Of a DNA stretch of 64,000 bases, positions 26,251-35,416 are shown piece after piece (the first letter of the stretch is position 1; every line of letters starts with the position of its first letter). Below the pieces are notes generated by a model that was not told where the DNA came from, made no database searches, and saw only the letters and a program-made list of their open reading frames with translations. Origin of the DNA: Alteromonas halophila (lineage in GTDB: Bacteria > Pseudomonadota > Gammaproteobacteria > Enterobacterales > Alteromonadaceae); the NCBI RefSeq assembly GCF_014651815.1, contig NZ_BMXP01000002.1:124001-188000 (forward strand), read 5' to 3'. A program made the position numbers and the translations under genes.

Positions 26251-26276
26251 AAGGCTCCTGAATAAGGAGCCTTTTG
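26251..26276. terminator. Bidirectional intrinsic terminator
   Basis: AAGGCTCCT-GAATA-AGGAGCCTT is a perfect 9-bp stem flanked by an A tract on the left (26245-26252) and T residues on the right. It can end transcription of the parC/H-NOX unit and of the convergent ast operon. Confidence 0.88.
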
Positions 26277-26294
26277 GGTCAGATAAGCGGTCTG

Positions 26295-27101
26295 TTATTT
26301 AGCGTTTGTGCTCTCAAAGATCTTATCGGCCGAGGCCGCAACAAAGCCTTTGTACAGCTTGCCATCAGGCATTTCATAACGCTGTGCAAATTCATAGAAA
26401 CAGCTTGGGATAGCTGTGGTTTCATCGCTGAAGCTGATCTCAGCACGGTCCGCCATGGTTGACGACTGTGCCAGGTACACATCTGGTCCGCCTTTGATTT
26501 CACCACCAGACGTATTAAGCACAAAACCGGCCTCTTTCAGCAAGCTGTTTACCTCTGCCAGCTCGTTGGTCTGGCCGAGGTAATTTACACTCACTGTAAA
26601 GTGGTTCGCACGAAAGCCCCATGCAGACATCCAGGCTGCATACTCTGACTCTTCCAGCAGAATATCGTACTCTTCTTTGCTGACTTCCCAGTGGCGACCT
26701 GAATACAGGAAGTTTTCCGCTGTGACGGCATCAGCATCCATTTGTGCAACCAGTTTATGAATAATTGCCTGAGACTGTTCTGTCAGTTCTTCCACCCGCA
26801 ATTCACTGATAAAGACTTTCGGCTTGGTGTCGTCAGGATGCTCAAAGTGCTTGGCGGTCAGCTTTTTGGCTTCAAAGTCATAATCGCCTTTCTCTTCGTA
26901 GCCCAGGGCCAGGAAATGTGCCGCCAGTTTGTCCAGTGACGTCTTATCCAGATTAAAGGTACGAAACGCCACATGGTCATTGACGATTTCATCACTGCTT
27001 TCTTCACCCAGTAACAGCTTGTGTACCTTGTGGGCAGACGGCGTGATAGCAACGTAGTCGTCCCACAGGTGGTTAAACAGCGTATCAATATTGTTGTGCA
27101 T
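26295..27101 (-). CDS. DUF1338 family protein in the ast operon (2-oxoadipate dioxygenase/decarboxylase-like)
   Basis: A 268-residue DUF1338 protein. The N-terminal NDHVAFRTFN and the later RANHFTVSVNYL segment place conserved His residues where the family's metal centre is expected. Characterised DUF1338 members (HglS) are Fe(II) enzymes that turn 2-oxoadipate into 2-hydroxyglutarate in lysine catabolism. This member follows astD by 21 nt and is probably the last gene of argM-astA-astD. Whether it acts on a 2-oxo acid linked to arginine, lysine or ornithine breakdown is open. The terminator at 26251-26276 follows. Confidence 0.8.
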   Translation of the reverse strand: MHNNIDTLFNHLWDDYVAITPSAHKVHKLLLGEESSDEIVNDHVAFRTFNLDKTSLDKLAAHFLALGYEEKGDYDFEAKKLTAKHFEHPDDTKPKVFISELRVEELTEQSQAIIHKLVAQMDADAVTAENFLYSGRHWEVSKEEYDILLEESEYAAWMSAWGFRANHFTVSVNYLGQTNELAEVNSLLKEAGFVLNTSGGEIKGGPDVYLAQSSTMADRAEISFSDETTAIPSCFYEFAQRYEMPDGKLYKGFVAASADKIFESTNAK

Positions 27102-27122
27102 GTAGGGTGTGTCCTTCTTCGC

Positions 27123-28592
27123 TTACATTGAAAGACCAGGGCTTAGCTTGCCTGGTAAGGTAACTTTATCCAGCTCTACTGATGCAACGGGGTACGCACA
27201 ATAGTCAGCGGCGTAGTAGGCGCTGGCACGATGGTTACCACTATCACCAATACCACCAAATGGCGCGGCGCTGCTGGCACCGGTAATGGGACGGTTCCAG
27301 TTTACAATGCCTGCCCGGATGCGCTGGAAGAAGTAACGGTAGTCATCTTCATTATCACCCAAAAAGCCTGCCGACAGCCCGAAGCGGGTGTTGTTGGCCT
27401 CTGCAATTGCTGCGTCAAAGTCGCTGTAACGGATCACTTTCAACAGCGGGCCGAAGTGTTCTTCATCGGGCAGTGTGTCGAGCATGTCAGTTACGTCAAT
27501 AATACCGGGTGTGACAAAGCCTTTGTCTTTGTCGGCCTGTTCAAGGCGCAACAGCACGTTGCCACCGGCATTTTCCAGTTCGCTTTGTGCGTCAACCATC
27601 ATGCTGGCTGCTTTGGCTGAAATCATAGCGCCCATAAACGGCTGGTCTTCAGCGTCATATTCACCTACTTTAATGGCCTTGCTGACTTCAATCAGACGCG
27701 CCATGATCTTATCGCCTGTCTCGCCAGCTGGCAGGAACAGACGACGGGCACAGGTGCAACGCTGACCGGTGGTAATGAATGCCGAATGCACAATGTCGTG
27801 AACCACGGCATCGAGATCGTCCGCGTCCTTAACGATAAGCGGGTTGTTGCCCCCCATCTCCAGCGCCAGAATTTTACCCGGATGGCCGGCAAACTGCTCA
27901 TGCAGGATTTGCCCTGTGCGAGAACTTCCTGTGAAGAACAGGCCGTCAATACCTGGGTGTGAAGCCAGTGCCTTGCCGGTCTCTACTTCGCCCTGAACCA
28001 GGTTAAGCACGCCTTTTGGCAGGCCAGCCTTTTCCCACAGCTTAACCATCTCTTCGGCGACCATCGGCGTCAGATCGCTGGGCTTGAAGATGACGGTATT
28101 ACCCGCCAGCAGTGCAGGAATGATATGGCCGTTTGGCAGGTGACAGGGCAGATTGTAGGGACCGAAAACCGCGACCACGCCATGTGGCTTGTGTCGAATA
28201 AAGGCTTTACCTACCGGCACCTCGTTTTCAACCACGCCAGTACGTTCATTGTAGGCACGTTCAGAAATGCCAATTTTTCCCATCATGGCGCCGACTTCTG
28301 TGGCCGTTTCCCACTCAGGCTTACCCGTTTCACGGGCCAGCGCTTTGGTCATTTGATCTTTTGCTTCAGCCAGGACTTCGCCGTATACCTTGATAGCAGC
28401 AAGGCGTTGCTCGGCCGTTTTCGCTGCCCATTCGGGCGCTGCGGCACGCGCCGCGCTGACTGCTGCATCAACCTGTTGTGCGGTTGCGGATTTGCCTTGC
28501 CAGATCACGGCATTTTTGGCGGGATCGACAGAGGCGATGTCGTGGCCTTCACCCGCCACCCATTCACCGTTGATAAAATGTGTCATTTGCAT
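27123..28592 (-). CDS. astD: Succinylglutamate-semialdehyde dehydrogenase
   Basis: A 489-residue NAD-dependent aldehyde dehydrogenase. The catalytic Cys lies in [11 protein letters not shown], the general-base Glu in [11 protein letters not shown], and the start [13 protein letters not shown] matches AstD. It oxidises N-succinylglutamate semialdehyde, step 4 of the arginine succinyltransferase pathway. An AGGA site lies just upstream of the chosen ATG (MQMTH start); a second ATG two codons on is possible. It lies 14 nt after astA and 21 nt before the DUF1338 gene. Confidence 0.94.
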   Translation of the reverse strand: MQMTHFINGEWVAGEGHDIASVDPAKNAVIWQGKSATAQQVDAAVSAARAAAPEWAAKTAEQRLAAIKVYGEVLAEAKDQMTKALARETGKPEWETATEVGAMMGKIGISERAYNERTGVVENEVPVGKAFIRHKPHGVVAVFGPYNLPCHLPNGHIIPALLAGNTVIFKPSDLTPMVAEEMVKLWEKAGLPKGVLNLVQGEVETGKALASHPGIDGLFFTGSSRTGQILHEQFAGHPGKILALEMGGNNPLIVKDADDLDAVVHDIVHSAFITTGQRCTCARRLFLPAGETGDKIMARLIEVSKAIKVGEYDAEDQPFMGAMISAKAASMMVDAQSELENAGGNVLLRLEQADKDKGFVTPGIIDVTDMLDTLPDEEHFGPLLKVIRYSDFDAAIAEANNTRFGLSAGFLGDNEDDYRYFFQRIRAGIVNWNRPITGASSAAPFGGIGDSGNHRASAYYAADYCAYPVASVELDKVTLPGKLSPGLSM

Positions 28593-28606
28593 GTGAGTTC
28601 CTGTCG

Positions 28607-29644
28607 TTAGTCTCTGAATTTAACCGGTGCGAATCGAACCGATTCCCCCTCACTGATATTCAGTGCTGCGGCGGCCTGGCGTGACAGCACAGCGACCTGC
28701 TGCTCTTCACTGACCGCCATTTCTGTTGCTACCGCTCTGAAATCTTCAATTGAGGTATTGATGATGTAGTGTCCCTGACCCTGCGCTGCAGTCTGATCGT
28801 CAATCACCACCGGCAGCTTGCGACTAGCGTGCGCCGTGCGGATATGACTCAGGTTTGCCTCTACCGTTGGGCCGGCATCGAAGATATCGACATAGCCACG
28901 ACAGCTGAAACCCTCTTCCTGCAGTAACTGCAGAGCTGGTCTGGTCTTCTGATGGACCTGGCCGATTACTGCCTGCGCTTTTTCACTCAGCAGGTTCACG
29001 TAGATCGGGTATTTCGGCATCAGTTCGGCAATAAACACTTTATTGCCAATGCCTGTCAGATAGTCCGCCGTTGGGAAGTCCATGGAGAAAAAGTGTTCCT
29101 CCAGCCATTCCCAGAACGGTGAGCTGCCATCTTCGTTACTGACACCGCGCATCTCTGCGATCACGGTTTCAGAGAAACGTTCACGGTGCTCCATCATAAA
29201 CAGGAAGCGCACTTTGGATAAAAAGCGCCCGTTGATGCCACCGCGTGCGGCTTCTCTTAAAAACAACGTGCAGATTTCTGTAACCCCGGTGTAGTCGTTA
29301 CAGAACGTCAGAATTTCTACCGTATTGTGAATATCCAGCTCGCGGGACGCATGCACAACTTTACCAATATGATAGTGATAAAATGCATCGTCTAATCCCA
29401 CCGCAGCTTCAATGCCACTGGTACCGACAACCTGACCGGTGGCGGTGTCTTCCATCACAAACAGGTATGACTCATCGCCAGGGCCGGTCACATTCTTTTT
29501 AGTAAACGACGCTTCGGCGCGGTTTATCTTCTTACGAAGTAACTCTTCGTTGACCGGCAACGACGTAAAGCCGATGCCGGATTCTTCTGCGATATCGTGC
29601 AATGACGCATAATCCGCAGCAGTGATTGGGCGAATAACATTCAT
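28607..29644 (-). CDS. astA: Arginine N-succinyltransferase
   Basis: A 345-residue member of the AstA family, which transfers a succinyl group from succinyl-CoA to the alpha-amino group of arginine, the first step of the ast pathway. The start [22 protein letters not shown], the [11 protein letters not shown] segment and the long [21 protein letters not shown] region are typical. It sits between argM (28 nt upstream) and astD (14 nt downstream). Only one astA copy is seen, not the aruF/aruG pair of Pseudomonas. Confidence 0.94.
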   Translation of the reverse strand: MNVIRPITAADYASLHDIAEESGIGFTSLPVNEELLRKKINRAEASFTKKNVTGPGDESYLFVMEDTATGQVVGTSGIEAAVGLDDAFYHYHIGKVVHASRELDIHNTVEILTFCNDYTGVTEICTLFLREAARGGINGRFLSKVRFLFMMEHRERFSETVIAEMRGVSNEDGSSPFWEWLEEHFFSMDFPTADYLTGIGNKVFIAELMPKYPIYVNLLSEKAQAVIGQVHQKTRPALQLLQEEGFSCRGYVDIFDAGPTVEANLSHIRTAHASRKLPVVIDDQTAAQGQGHYIINTSIEDFRAVATEMAVSEEQQVAVLSRQAAAALNISEGESVRFAPVKFRD

Positions 29645-29672
29645 AATCGCTTACTCGACAAGTTGGGGAGTG

Positions 29673-30878
29673 TTATGCGTTCGCTATTTTCGCAACAGCG
29701 CGTTCAAAGCGTGCCAGGCCTTCTTTAATGTCCTCATCGGGGATCACCAGTGACGGCGCAAAACGAATGACATTAGCACCGGCGACCAGACACATCAGGT
29801 TTTCTTCGGTGGCAGCAGCCATAAATTCTTTGGCACGACCCTCGTAATCGTCATTCAGGGCACAACCCAGCAGCATACCTTTGCCGCGAACTTCACTGAA
29901 TACCTTGTACTTCGCGTTAATTTGTTCCAGATGCTCGCGGAACAGCGCTTCTTTGTTAAGTACGCCTTCCAGCACTTCCGGCGTGTTAACAATGTCCAGA
30001 ACCCGCTCAGCGATGGCACAGGCCAGCGGATTACCGCCGTATGTACTGCCGTGTGTTCCCGGCTTAAGGTGCTGCGCAATGTCTGTGGTCGTCAGCATAG
30101 CGCCTACCGGGAAGCCGCCGCCCAGAGATTTCGCGGTGGTCAGGATGTCAGGAGTAACGCCCAGCCCCATGTACGCGTACAGGTGACCAGTACGGCCAAC
30201 GCCTGACTGCACTTCATCAAAAATAAGCAGTGCGTTGTGCTTGTCGCACAGCTCACGTACGCCACGCACAAAGTCTGCATCAGGTGGAATAATGCCACCC
30301 TCGCCCTGCAGCGGTTCCATCATGACCGCACAGGTTTTATCAGAAATCATGGCTTCAAACGCTGCCAGGTCGTTGTAATCACAATGCTCAACCGCACCAG
30401 GCTTAGGACCAAAGCCATCAGAATAAGCTGCCTGGCCACCCACGGTTACGGTAAAGAAGGTACGACCATGGAAACCACGGTTAAAGGCGATGATCTGATT
30501 TTTTTGCTCGCCATGCTCGTCCAGTGCCCAGCGACGGGCCAGTTTAAGTGCTGCCTCATTGGCTTCTGCACCGGAGTTGGCGAAGTAAACACGATCAGCA
30601 AAGGTGGCGCTGGTCAGCTTCGATGCCAGGCGCATAGCAGGTTCATTGGTGAACACATTACTTAAGTGCCACAGCTTGCTGCCCTGCTCATTCAGCGCTT
30701 TTACCAGCTCCGGGTGACAATGCCCCAGCGCGTTAACAGCGATACCGCCAGCGAAATCGATGTATTCAGCACCGTCCTGATCCCAGACGCGCGATCCTTC
30801 TCCACGGACAGGAACCATCTTGGCCGGGTTGTAATTCGGGACCATTACGTCATCAAATGTAGAGCGGTCGACATTCAT
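29673..30878 (-). CDS. argM: Acetylornithine/succinylornithine aminotransferase (ArgM/AstC)
   Basis: A 401-residue PLP-dependent class III aminotransferase. The PLP lysine lies in [17 protein letters not shown], the [20 protein letters not shown] motif is present, and the [15 protein letters not shown] motif precedes the lysine. In ast operons this enzyme transaminates succinylornithine. Since the argCBFGHA cluster in this window has no argD, this enzyme may also serve arginine synthesis, as in several relatives. It is the first gene of the operon, with an AGAGGT ribosome binding site. Confidence 0.92.
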   Translation of the reverse strand: MNVDRSTFDDVMVPNYNPAKMVPVRGEGSRVWDQDGAEYIDFAGGIAVNALGHCHPELVKALNEQGSKLWHLSNVFTNEPAMRLASKLTSATFADRVYFANSGAEANEAALKLARRWALDEHGEQKNQIIAFNRGFHGRTFFTVTVGGQAAYSDGFGPKPGAVEHCDYNDLAAFEAMISDKTCAVMMEPLQGEGGIIPPDADFVRGVRELCDKHNALLIFDEVQSGVGRTGHLYAYMGLGVTPDILTTAKSLGGGFPVGAMLTTTDIAQHLKPGTHGSTYGGNPLACAIAERVLDIVNTPEVLEGVLNKEALFREHLEQINAKYKVFSEVRGKGMLLGCALNDDYEGRAKEFMAAATEENLMCLVAGANVIRFAPSLVIPDEDIKEGLARFERAVAKIANA

Positions 30879-31327
30879 CTTTTTTACCTCTGGTTAGGCG
30901 CTGTTTTAACCTCTTGCGATACGCAAGCCAGCGCGGATTTGATTCAAAACTGCCCAACATTATGCCATTTTTACAACGCAATGTCTTGTCGATGTGTCGC
31001 CGCAGCCCTTTATATACGCGGTCTGTGGCATATTTTGCAGTTTTAGTGAATAACTATCTATTTACTGCTCAGATTGCATCGGAAGGTACCTGCTGACCCG
31101 TCGCTGAGTAACAGGAAAACCCTCACCACTGACAAAAAATAAATTGAGTGAATGATTATCCACAACAAATTTCAGGACGCTGAAGGGAATATGCGTGGCG
31201 TGGTTCAGGGCGGTCGCTGTTGTGCGTTTAACCGCTGAGTAAATCCTAACAATGCCCGGCAGAGGCACGGGCATATTCGCATCTTCCCTGAACGTCGGTT
31301 ATTGGCACATTGGCAAGGACGTTGAGG
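30879..31327 (-). promoter_or_regulatory. ast operon upstream region (449 bp, no convincing gene)
   Basis: No convincing gene is seen. For the minus-strand operon the region holds a perfect palindrome, CTTGCG-ATA-CGCAAG (30913-30927), 35 bp before the argM ATG. It overlaps a poor sigma-54-like element (TGGCTT-N5-TCGC, 30916-30930). Two ArgR-box-like stretches are TGAATAACTATCTA (31047-31060) and TGAATGATTATCCA (31149-31162). A 7-bp hairpin ATGCCCG/CGGGCAT (31252-31274) follows pabA and may act as its weak terminator. Each motif is only suggestive. Confidence 0.4.
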
Positions 31328-31924
31328 CTATGGTTGACGAAAAGCGCTGGCGGCCTGCAGAAAGTTGTCCAGCAGGGCATGTCCATGAGCCGTCAATAAT
31401 GACTCAGGGTGAAACTGAACACCCCACACAGGCAACGTTTTGTGCCGGATCGCCATGACTTCAGCGTCGCCGAATTTATCGGTATGCCAGGCATCAACTG
31501 CCAGGCAGTCGGGAATGCTGTCAGCGTCAAGCAGCAATGAATGATATCGGGTAGCGGTAAAGGGGGTTGGCAGTTCTGCAAACAAACCTTGCCTGCTGTG
31601 GGAAATGGCTGAGGTTTTACCGTGCAGAATTTCCTTCGCCCTGACCACGTTTGCACCAAAGGCCTGCCCAATGGCCTGATGGCCCAGACACACACCTAAA
31701 ATAGGGATATTGCCGGCAAAGCGGGCAATAGCAGACAGGGTGATCCCTGCCTGGTCAGGCGCGCAGGGGCCGGGCGAGAAAACCAGGTACGCGGGATCAC
31801 ATGCCGCTATCTCATCCAGACTTATGGCATTATTGCGGACTACCTTCACATCCTGCCCTAACTCAATAAAATAGCGGGCAAGATTGTGTGTGAATGAGTC
31901 GACGTTGTCTATCAGTAACAGCAC
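31328..31924 (-). CDS. pabA: Glutamine amidotransferase component of aminodeoxychorismate/anthranilate synthase
   Basis: A 198-residue class I glutamine amidotransferase. The start LLLIDNVDSFTHNL, the nucleophile Cys in ILGVCLGHQAIGQAFG, and the His/Glu pair in WGVQFHPESLL complete the triad. It supplies ammonia from glutamine to PabB (p-aminobenzoate for folate) or TrpE. No trp genes are present and the position beside trpS and the ast operon matches related genomes, so pabA is the better name; a dual role is possible. Confidence 0.9.
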   Translation of the reverse strand: MLLLIDNVDSFTHNLARYFIELGQDVKVVRNNAISLDEIAACDPAYLVFSPGPCAPDQAGITLSAIARFAGNIPILGVCLGHQAIGQAFGANVVRAKEILHGKTSAISHSRQGLFAELPTPFTATRYHSLLLDADSIPDCLAVDAWHTDKFGDAEVMAIRHKTLPVWGVQFHPESLLTAHGHALLDNFLQAASAFRQP

Positions 31925-31953
31925 GGCTTAATCCTGCGCTGACGGCACGCTTA

Positions 31954-32929
31954 TCACGGCCGAGCAACAAACCCCACAGCATCATACACGCTGCGCAATG
32001 TTTTGGCCGCCCGTTCTGAGGCGCGCTCGGCGCCAGCTTTCATTACGCTGTCGAGATACGCACGGTCGTCGCGCAGCGTGTGAAATTTTTGCTGAATAGG
32101 TTCAATCAGCGCGACCACGGCATCGGCAACATCGCCCTTAAGATGGCCGTACATTTTGTCTTCATATTCCGGCACCAGTGCATCAACAGATTTACCGGTT
32201 GCCAGTGACAGCAGGGTCAACAGATTGGAGACGCCTGGTTTTTCGTTGCGGTCAAAATAAATCCGTGCCTGCTCGTCAGAGTCTGTCACCGCACGTTTTA
32301 TTTTCTTCGCCACCTTTTTCGGCTCCTCTAACAGGCCGATAAAGTTATTGGGGTTGGTATCCGATTTTGACATCTTTTTTTCCGGCTCCTGCAGACTCAT
32401 AATGCGGGCGCCGAATTCGGGGATAAACGGATCCGGCAAATGAAATACATCGCCGTACAGGTTGTTCATGCGGGTGGCAATGTCGCGGGTCAGTTCCAGA
32501 TGTCGCCTGATAAATCAGAATATCGGCTGCCTGCAGCACCGGATAGGCGTACAGTCCGACATTCACGTTGTTGGTATTATTGCCGGACTTATCTTTAAAC
32601 TGCGTCATCCGGTTCAGTTCACCCATTTGCGCATAGCAGTTCAGGACCCAGGCCAGTTGGGCATGCTCGGGTACATGAGATTGAACAAATAAGGTGCTCT
32701 TGTCAGGGTCAATGCCACAGGCAAGATACAGGGCAAGGCCATTGAGACAGGCCTCGCGTAATTTCTCTGGCTGCTGCCGTACGGTAATCGCGTGCAGGTC
32801 AACCAGCATGTACAAGCAGTCGTGATCATCCTGCATGGAAACCCATTGCTTCAGCGCACCCATATAGTTACCAAGGGTGAGTTGTCCTGAAGGCTGACAG
32901 CCACTTAATACAACGGGTTTCTTGCTCAT
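31954..32929 (-). pseudogene. trpS: Tryptophanyl-tRNA synthetase, frameshifted by an apparent 32-nt deletion
   Basis: Both halves of TrpRS are present in different frames. The first (32929 to about 32503) has the HIGH-like signature [14 protein letters not shown] and runs to ADILIYQA. The second (32502 to 31954) resumes at [20 protein letters not shown] and contains the KMSKS motif ([13 protein letters not shown]). TrpRS proteins carry about 11 residues between these points (TQVPVGEDQKQ-type, lining the tryptophan and ATP site). Here only one nucleotide remains at the 32502/32503 junction, so about 32 nt are missing. Without the deletion the gene would be of normal length. TrpRS is essential, so either a second trpS exists elsewhere or the deletion is a sequence or assembly error. 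rpe lies 36 nt upstream. Confidence 0.88.
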
Positions 32930-32965
32930 GTTATTTTACCTGTGAATTCACGTTAGTCGTTAAGG

Positions 32966-33643
32966 TTATGCCTGGTGAAGCGATGCCAGTTGCTGACGCA
33001 TGGCAGTAATCACCTGCTGATAATTAGGTTGTCCGAAGATCGCAGAACCGGCCACGAACATATCTGCCCCCGCCTCAGCAACCTCGCGGATATTATCGAC
33101 TTTTACACCGCCGTCAATCTCTATGCGGATATCGTAGCCCGATTGAAGGATACGCTGACGCACCTGACGGATCTTATCGATTGTTGACGGAATGAAAGAC
33201 TGACCGCCAAAACCCGGGTTTACCGACATCAGCAGTATATGGTGCAGTTTGTCCATCACGTGATCGAGACAATTAAGTGGTGTTGCCGGGTTCAGGACCA
33301 GGCCCGGCTTACAGCCTGCGTCTATGATCAGCTGCAATGAGCGATCTATGTGGTCTGAGGCTTCCGGGTGAAAGCTAATGTAGGAGGCACCGGCCTTCGC
33401 GAAAGCATCAATCAAATCATCAACCGGCTTTACCATCAGGTGCACATCGATGGGCGCCGTAATGCCATAGTTACGCAATGACTCACATACCATAGGGCCG
33501 AACGTCAGGTTGGGCACAAAATGATTGTCCATGACATCAAAATGAATGATGTCGGCGCCAGCCTGCAAAACTGCATCAACTTCCTCGCCCAGCCTGGCAA
33601 AGTCGGCTGCCAGAATAGAGGGCGCAATCAAGTGTTTTCCCAT
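32966..33643 (-). CDS. rpe: Ribulose-phosphate 3-epimerase
   Basis: A 225-residue TIM-barrel enzyme interconverting ribulose-5-phosphate and xylulose-5-phosphate. The start [19 protein letters not shown], the metal ligands in [16 protein letters not shown], and the [14 protein letters not shown] and [12 protein letters not shown] motifs are all present. I chose the ATG at 33643, which follows an AAGGACA site and matches family starts; the open frame extends 49 codons further upstream. The usual gph gene between rpe and trpS in enterobacteria is absent here. Confidence 0.95.
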   Translation of the reverse strand: MGKHLIAPSILAADFARLGEEVDAVLQAGADIIHFDVMDNHFVPNLTFGPMVCESLRNYGITAPIDVHLMVKPVDDLIDAFAKAGASYISFHPEASDHIDRSLQLIIDAGCKPGLVLNPATPLNCLDHVMDKLHHILLMSVNPGFGGQSFIPSTIDKIRQVRQRILQSGYDIRIEIDGGVKVDNIREVAEAGADMFVAGSAIFGQPNYQQVITAMRQQLASLHQA

Positions 33644-33994
33644 GAAATTGTCCTTACGTTGCCTGGGCTGCCGCCGGGGCAGAATGGGTGGACACGCAGT
33701 GTACCGAAATCTCCCGCAGTTAAAAAGCACCGTTATCAGCCTTTGACTGCGCCAAAAAGGGGAAAGCGCCTGTTTTTGGTGCAACTTCACCGGGCGGTTA
33801 AAGGGCGAGCTGCGAAACCGGCGGCCGCAGAAAAATTAAAAGTGTTTGAAAAACAGCCAGATAAACGATTTTTGAAATTTTTTCACAATGTGGCAGAGGT
33901 GGGCATCAAGCTTGCGTATAGCTATTCACAAATAATAAGAACAGACAGAAAAACTTCACAAGAAACAACAAGTTTGAACAATTGGAGAACACAC
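33644..33994 (+). promoter_or_regulatory. rpe/porin divergent region with a sigma-54-like promoter
   Basis: No gene is seen in this 351-bp region. GGGCAT-N5-TTGCG at 33901-33916 fits the -24/-12 consensus with correct spacing and a full TTGC, 79 bp before the TorF-like porin ATG. About 140 bp farther upstream, TGCGCCAAAAAGGGGAA (33748-33764) matches 13 of 17 bases of an NtrC-type site. A GGAG ribosome binding site precedes the porin ATG. Confidence 0.5.
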
Positions 33995-34726
33995 ATGAAA
34001 AGCACGTTTAAGAAAGCCCTTGTGGCACTGGCGTTAGGTTCGTCTGGCCTGATGATAACTGCTCCTGCAAGTGCCGAATTATCGGCCAATGTCAGCGTGA
34101 CCAATAACTATATCTGGCGTGGACTGACGCAGACGACTAACGAAGCCGCGGTACAGGGTGGTATTGATTACGCGCACGAGAGCGGTTTTTACGCCGGAAC
34201 GTGGGCTTCTAATGTTCAGTATGGTGCAGACGATGTCTATTCCTATGAACATGATCTGTACTTTGGTTACAGTGGCTCTGCAGGTGACTTTACCTATGAT
34301 GTCGGGTATCTGTACTACAACTATGACAAAGAAGCAGAGTTCGACTTCTCAGAAATCTATGGTTCGATTGGCTACATGAACTTTAGTGCGACTTTGTTCC
34401 TGCTGGCGGATACCGAAGCGGATGAAGGCCCCGGTCAGGACTTTGGTTTCGCCGAAGCGTCGTATATTTCACTGGATTATGCGATTCCGCTTGAAAGTGG
34501 TGTGGAAATTGGCCTGCATGTGGGTCACCACGAAGGCGACTTTGCAGAGGCGTTTAATGGTTTGACCGACAGCTACAATGACTGGGCGGTATCAGTAGCG
34601 AAAGATGGTTTTACCTTTGCTGTGACCGGCACCGATATGGACAGCGACATGCCAGCCGCAATGGGTGGCTACGACAACGACGAAATTAAGTTTGTCGTAT
34701 CCTATGGCGTCGATTTCGACCTGTAA
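33995..34726 (+). CDS. TorF-like putative outer-membrane porin (TIGR02001 family)
   Basis: A 243-residue exported protein: signal peptide (about 1-25, ending ASA), then a beta-rich, aromatic-ended chain starting ELSANVSVTNNYIWRGLTQT, the hallmark of this family, with alternating strands to the terminal VVSYGVDFDL (a C-terminal aromatic or hydrophobic residue is usual for outer-membrane barrels). The true start is the ATG at 33995, after a GGAG site. As I recall, family members are often encoded beside glnK-amtB; here that pair is 27 kb away but both have sigma-54-like promoters, so a nitrogen-linked uptake role is plausible. A strong terminator follows. Confidence 0.8.
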   Translation: MKSTFKKALVALALGSSGLMITAPASAELSANVSVTNNYIWRGLTQTTNEAAVQGGIDYAHESGFYAGTWASNVQYGADDVYSYEHDLYFGYSGSAGDFTYDVGYLYYNYDKEAEFDFSEIYGSIGYMNFSATLFLLADTEADEGPGQDFGFAEASYISLDYAIPLESGVEIGLHVGHHEGDFAEAFNGLTDSYNDWAVSVAKDGFTFAVTGTDMDSDMPAAMGGYDNDEIKFVVSYGVDFDL

Positions 34727-34749
34727 CAGGGCGCGTAACACATAAACTA

Positions 34750-34795
34750 AACCACGTTCTTGCTGAGTCGTTGCCTGGCAAGACGTGGTTTTTTT
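34750..34795 (+). terminator. Intrinsic terminator after the TorF-like porin
   Basis: AACCACGT-(T)-CTTGC pairs with GCAAG-ACGTGGTT around a 14-nt loop, leaving one bulged T, and runs into seven T residues (34789-34795). The 13-bp stem with a T tract is a strong terminator. Confidence 0.88.
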
Positions 34796-34914
34796 AGGAA
34801 TGCACAAAAGAACAGGCATTTTTTCTGATCCTGAATTGTATGCTTAGTACTTGTGGTCACGCGATTTTAGGTTATTATGTATGCCTAGTTTTTAACCGGC
34901 GGTGGAGACTCAGG

Positions 34915-35217
34915 ATGAGAAAAAACATCAGGCTTTCAGTAGCGGGAGGCGTGATTGCAGCTGCGTTCATGGTTGTGACCGTACCGCAGACCACGTCGGA
35001 ATGTCACTGGCAGGCACAAATGGATGTGCAAACCAGCACCTCAATTCAGATCCGCGATGAACAGCCGCAGTGTAACGGTGACGTGACAGGCGTAAGCTGG
35101 TATTCATGGCTGGCCGGTAAATCAGTTTCCTACCAATTTCATTTCCTGGATTTGCTGGAGTTGCTATATAGCAACGACGACAAACGGGGGCATTTTGGCG
35201 CCTCGGCGAATCAGTAA
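34915..35217 (+). CDS. Small exported or membrane-anchored protein, unknown function
   Basis: A 100-residue protein beginning MRKNIRLSVAGGVIAAAFMV with an N-terminal hydrophobic stretch (about 7-24) that could be a signal peptide or anchor. The rest is polar with two cysteines (SECHW, PQCNG) that could pair outside the cytoplasm. A GGAGA site lies 8 nt before the ATG at 34915; an earlier in-frame ATG at 34840 lacks one. I do not recognise the family. The 3' end overlaps the start of the DUF2970 gene by 23 nt, so the two are probably translated together. Confidence 0.6.
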   Translation: MRKNIRLSVAGGVIAAAFMVVTVPQTTSECHWQAQMDVQTSTSIQIRDEQPQCNGDVTGVSWYSWLAGKSVSYQFHFLDLLELLYSNDDKRGHFGASANQ

Positions 35218-35416
35218 CCAGCACGACTCATCACCCGGTATACTGGACGTCATCCGAAGCGTCCTTGCCAGTGCGTTTGGTGTGCAGAGTCAAAAAAATT
35301 ACAAGCGAGACTTCACTCAGGTATCTGCTGTCAGATATGTTGTGGTGGGTGTGGTGTTCGTTATTCTGTTTGTCATTGGCCTGATGCTGCTGGTCAGCGC
35401 CATTATACCCGGGTAA
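35195..35416 (+). CDS. DUF2970 family membrane protein (TTG start)
   Basis: A 73-residue protein with the DUF2970 pattern: amphipathic DVIRSVLASAFGVQSQKNYKR, then one C-terminal membrane helix (about 48-70, VVVGVVFVILFVIGLMLLV). The function is unknown. No ATG or GTG lies upstream of the conserved part; the TTG at 35195 with GGGGG five bases before it is the best start, within the end of the preceding gene. Its stop overlaps the convergent dam gene by 14 nt. Confidence 0.75.
   Translation: MAPRRISNQHDSSPGILDVIRSVLASAFGVQSQKNYKRDFTQVSAVRYVVVGVVFVILFVIGLMLLVSAIIPG

Noticed and set aside
31026-31041. TGGCATATTTTGCAG as a sigma-54 promoter
   Set aside because: The spacing between the -24 and -12 elements is two bases short and it points away from the ast operon.
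31062-31274. 70-codon frame starting inside a hairpin upstream of argM
   Set aside because: It has no ribosome binding site or recognisable features, and its start lies in an inverted repeat that better fits the end of pabA.
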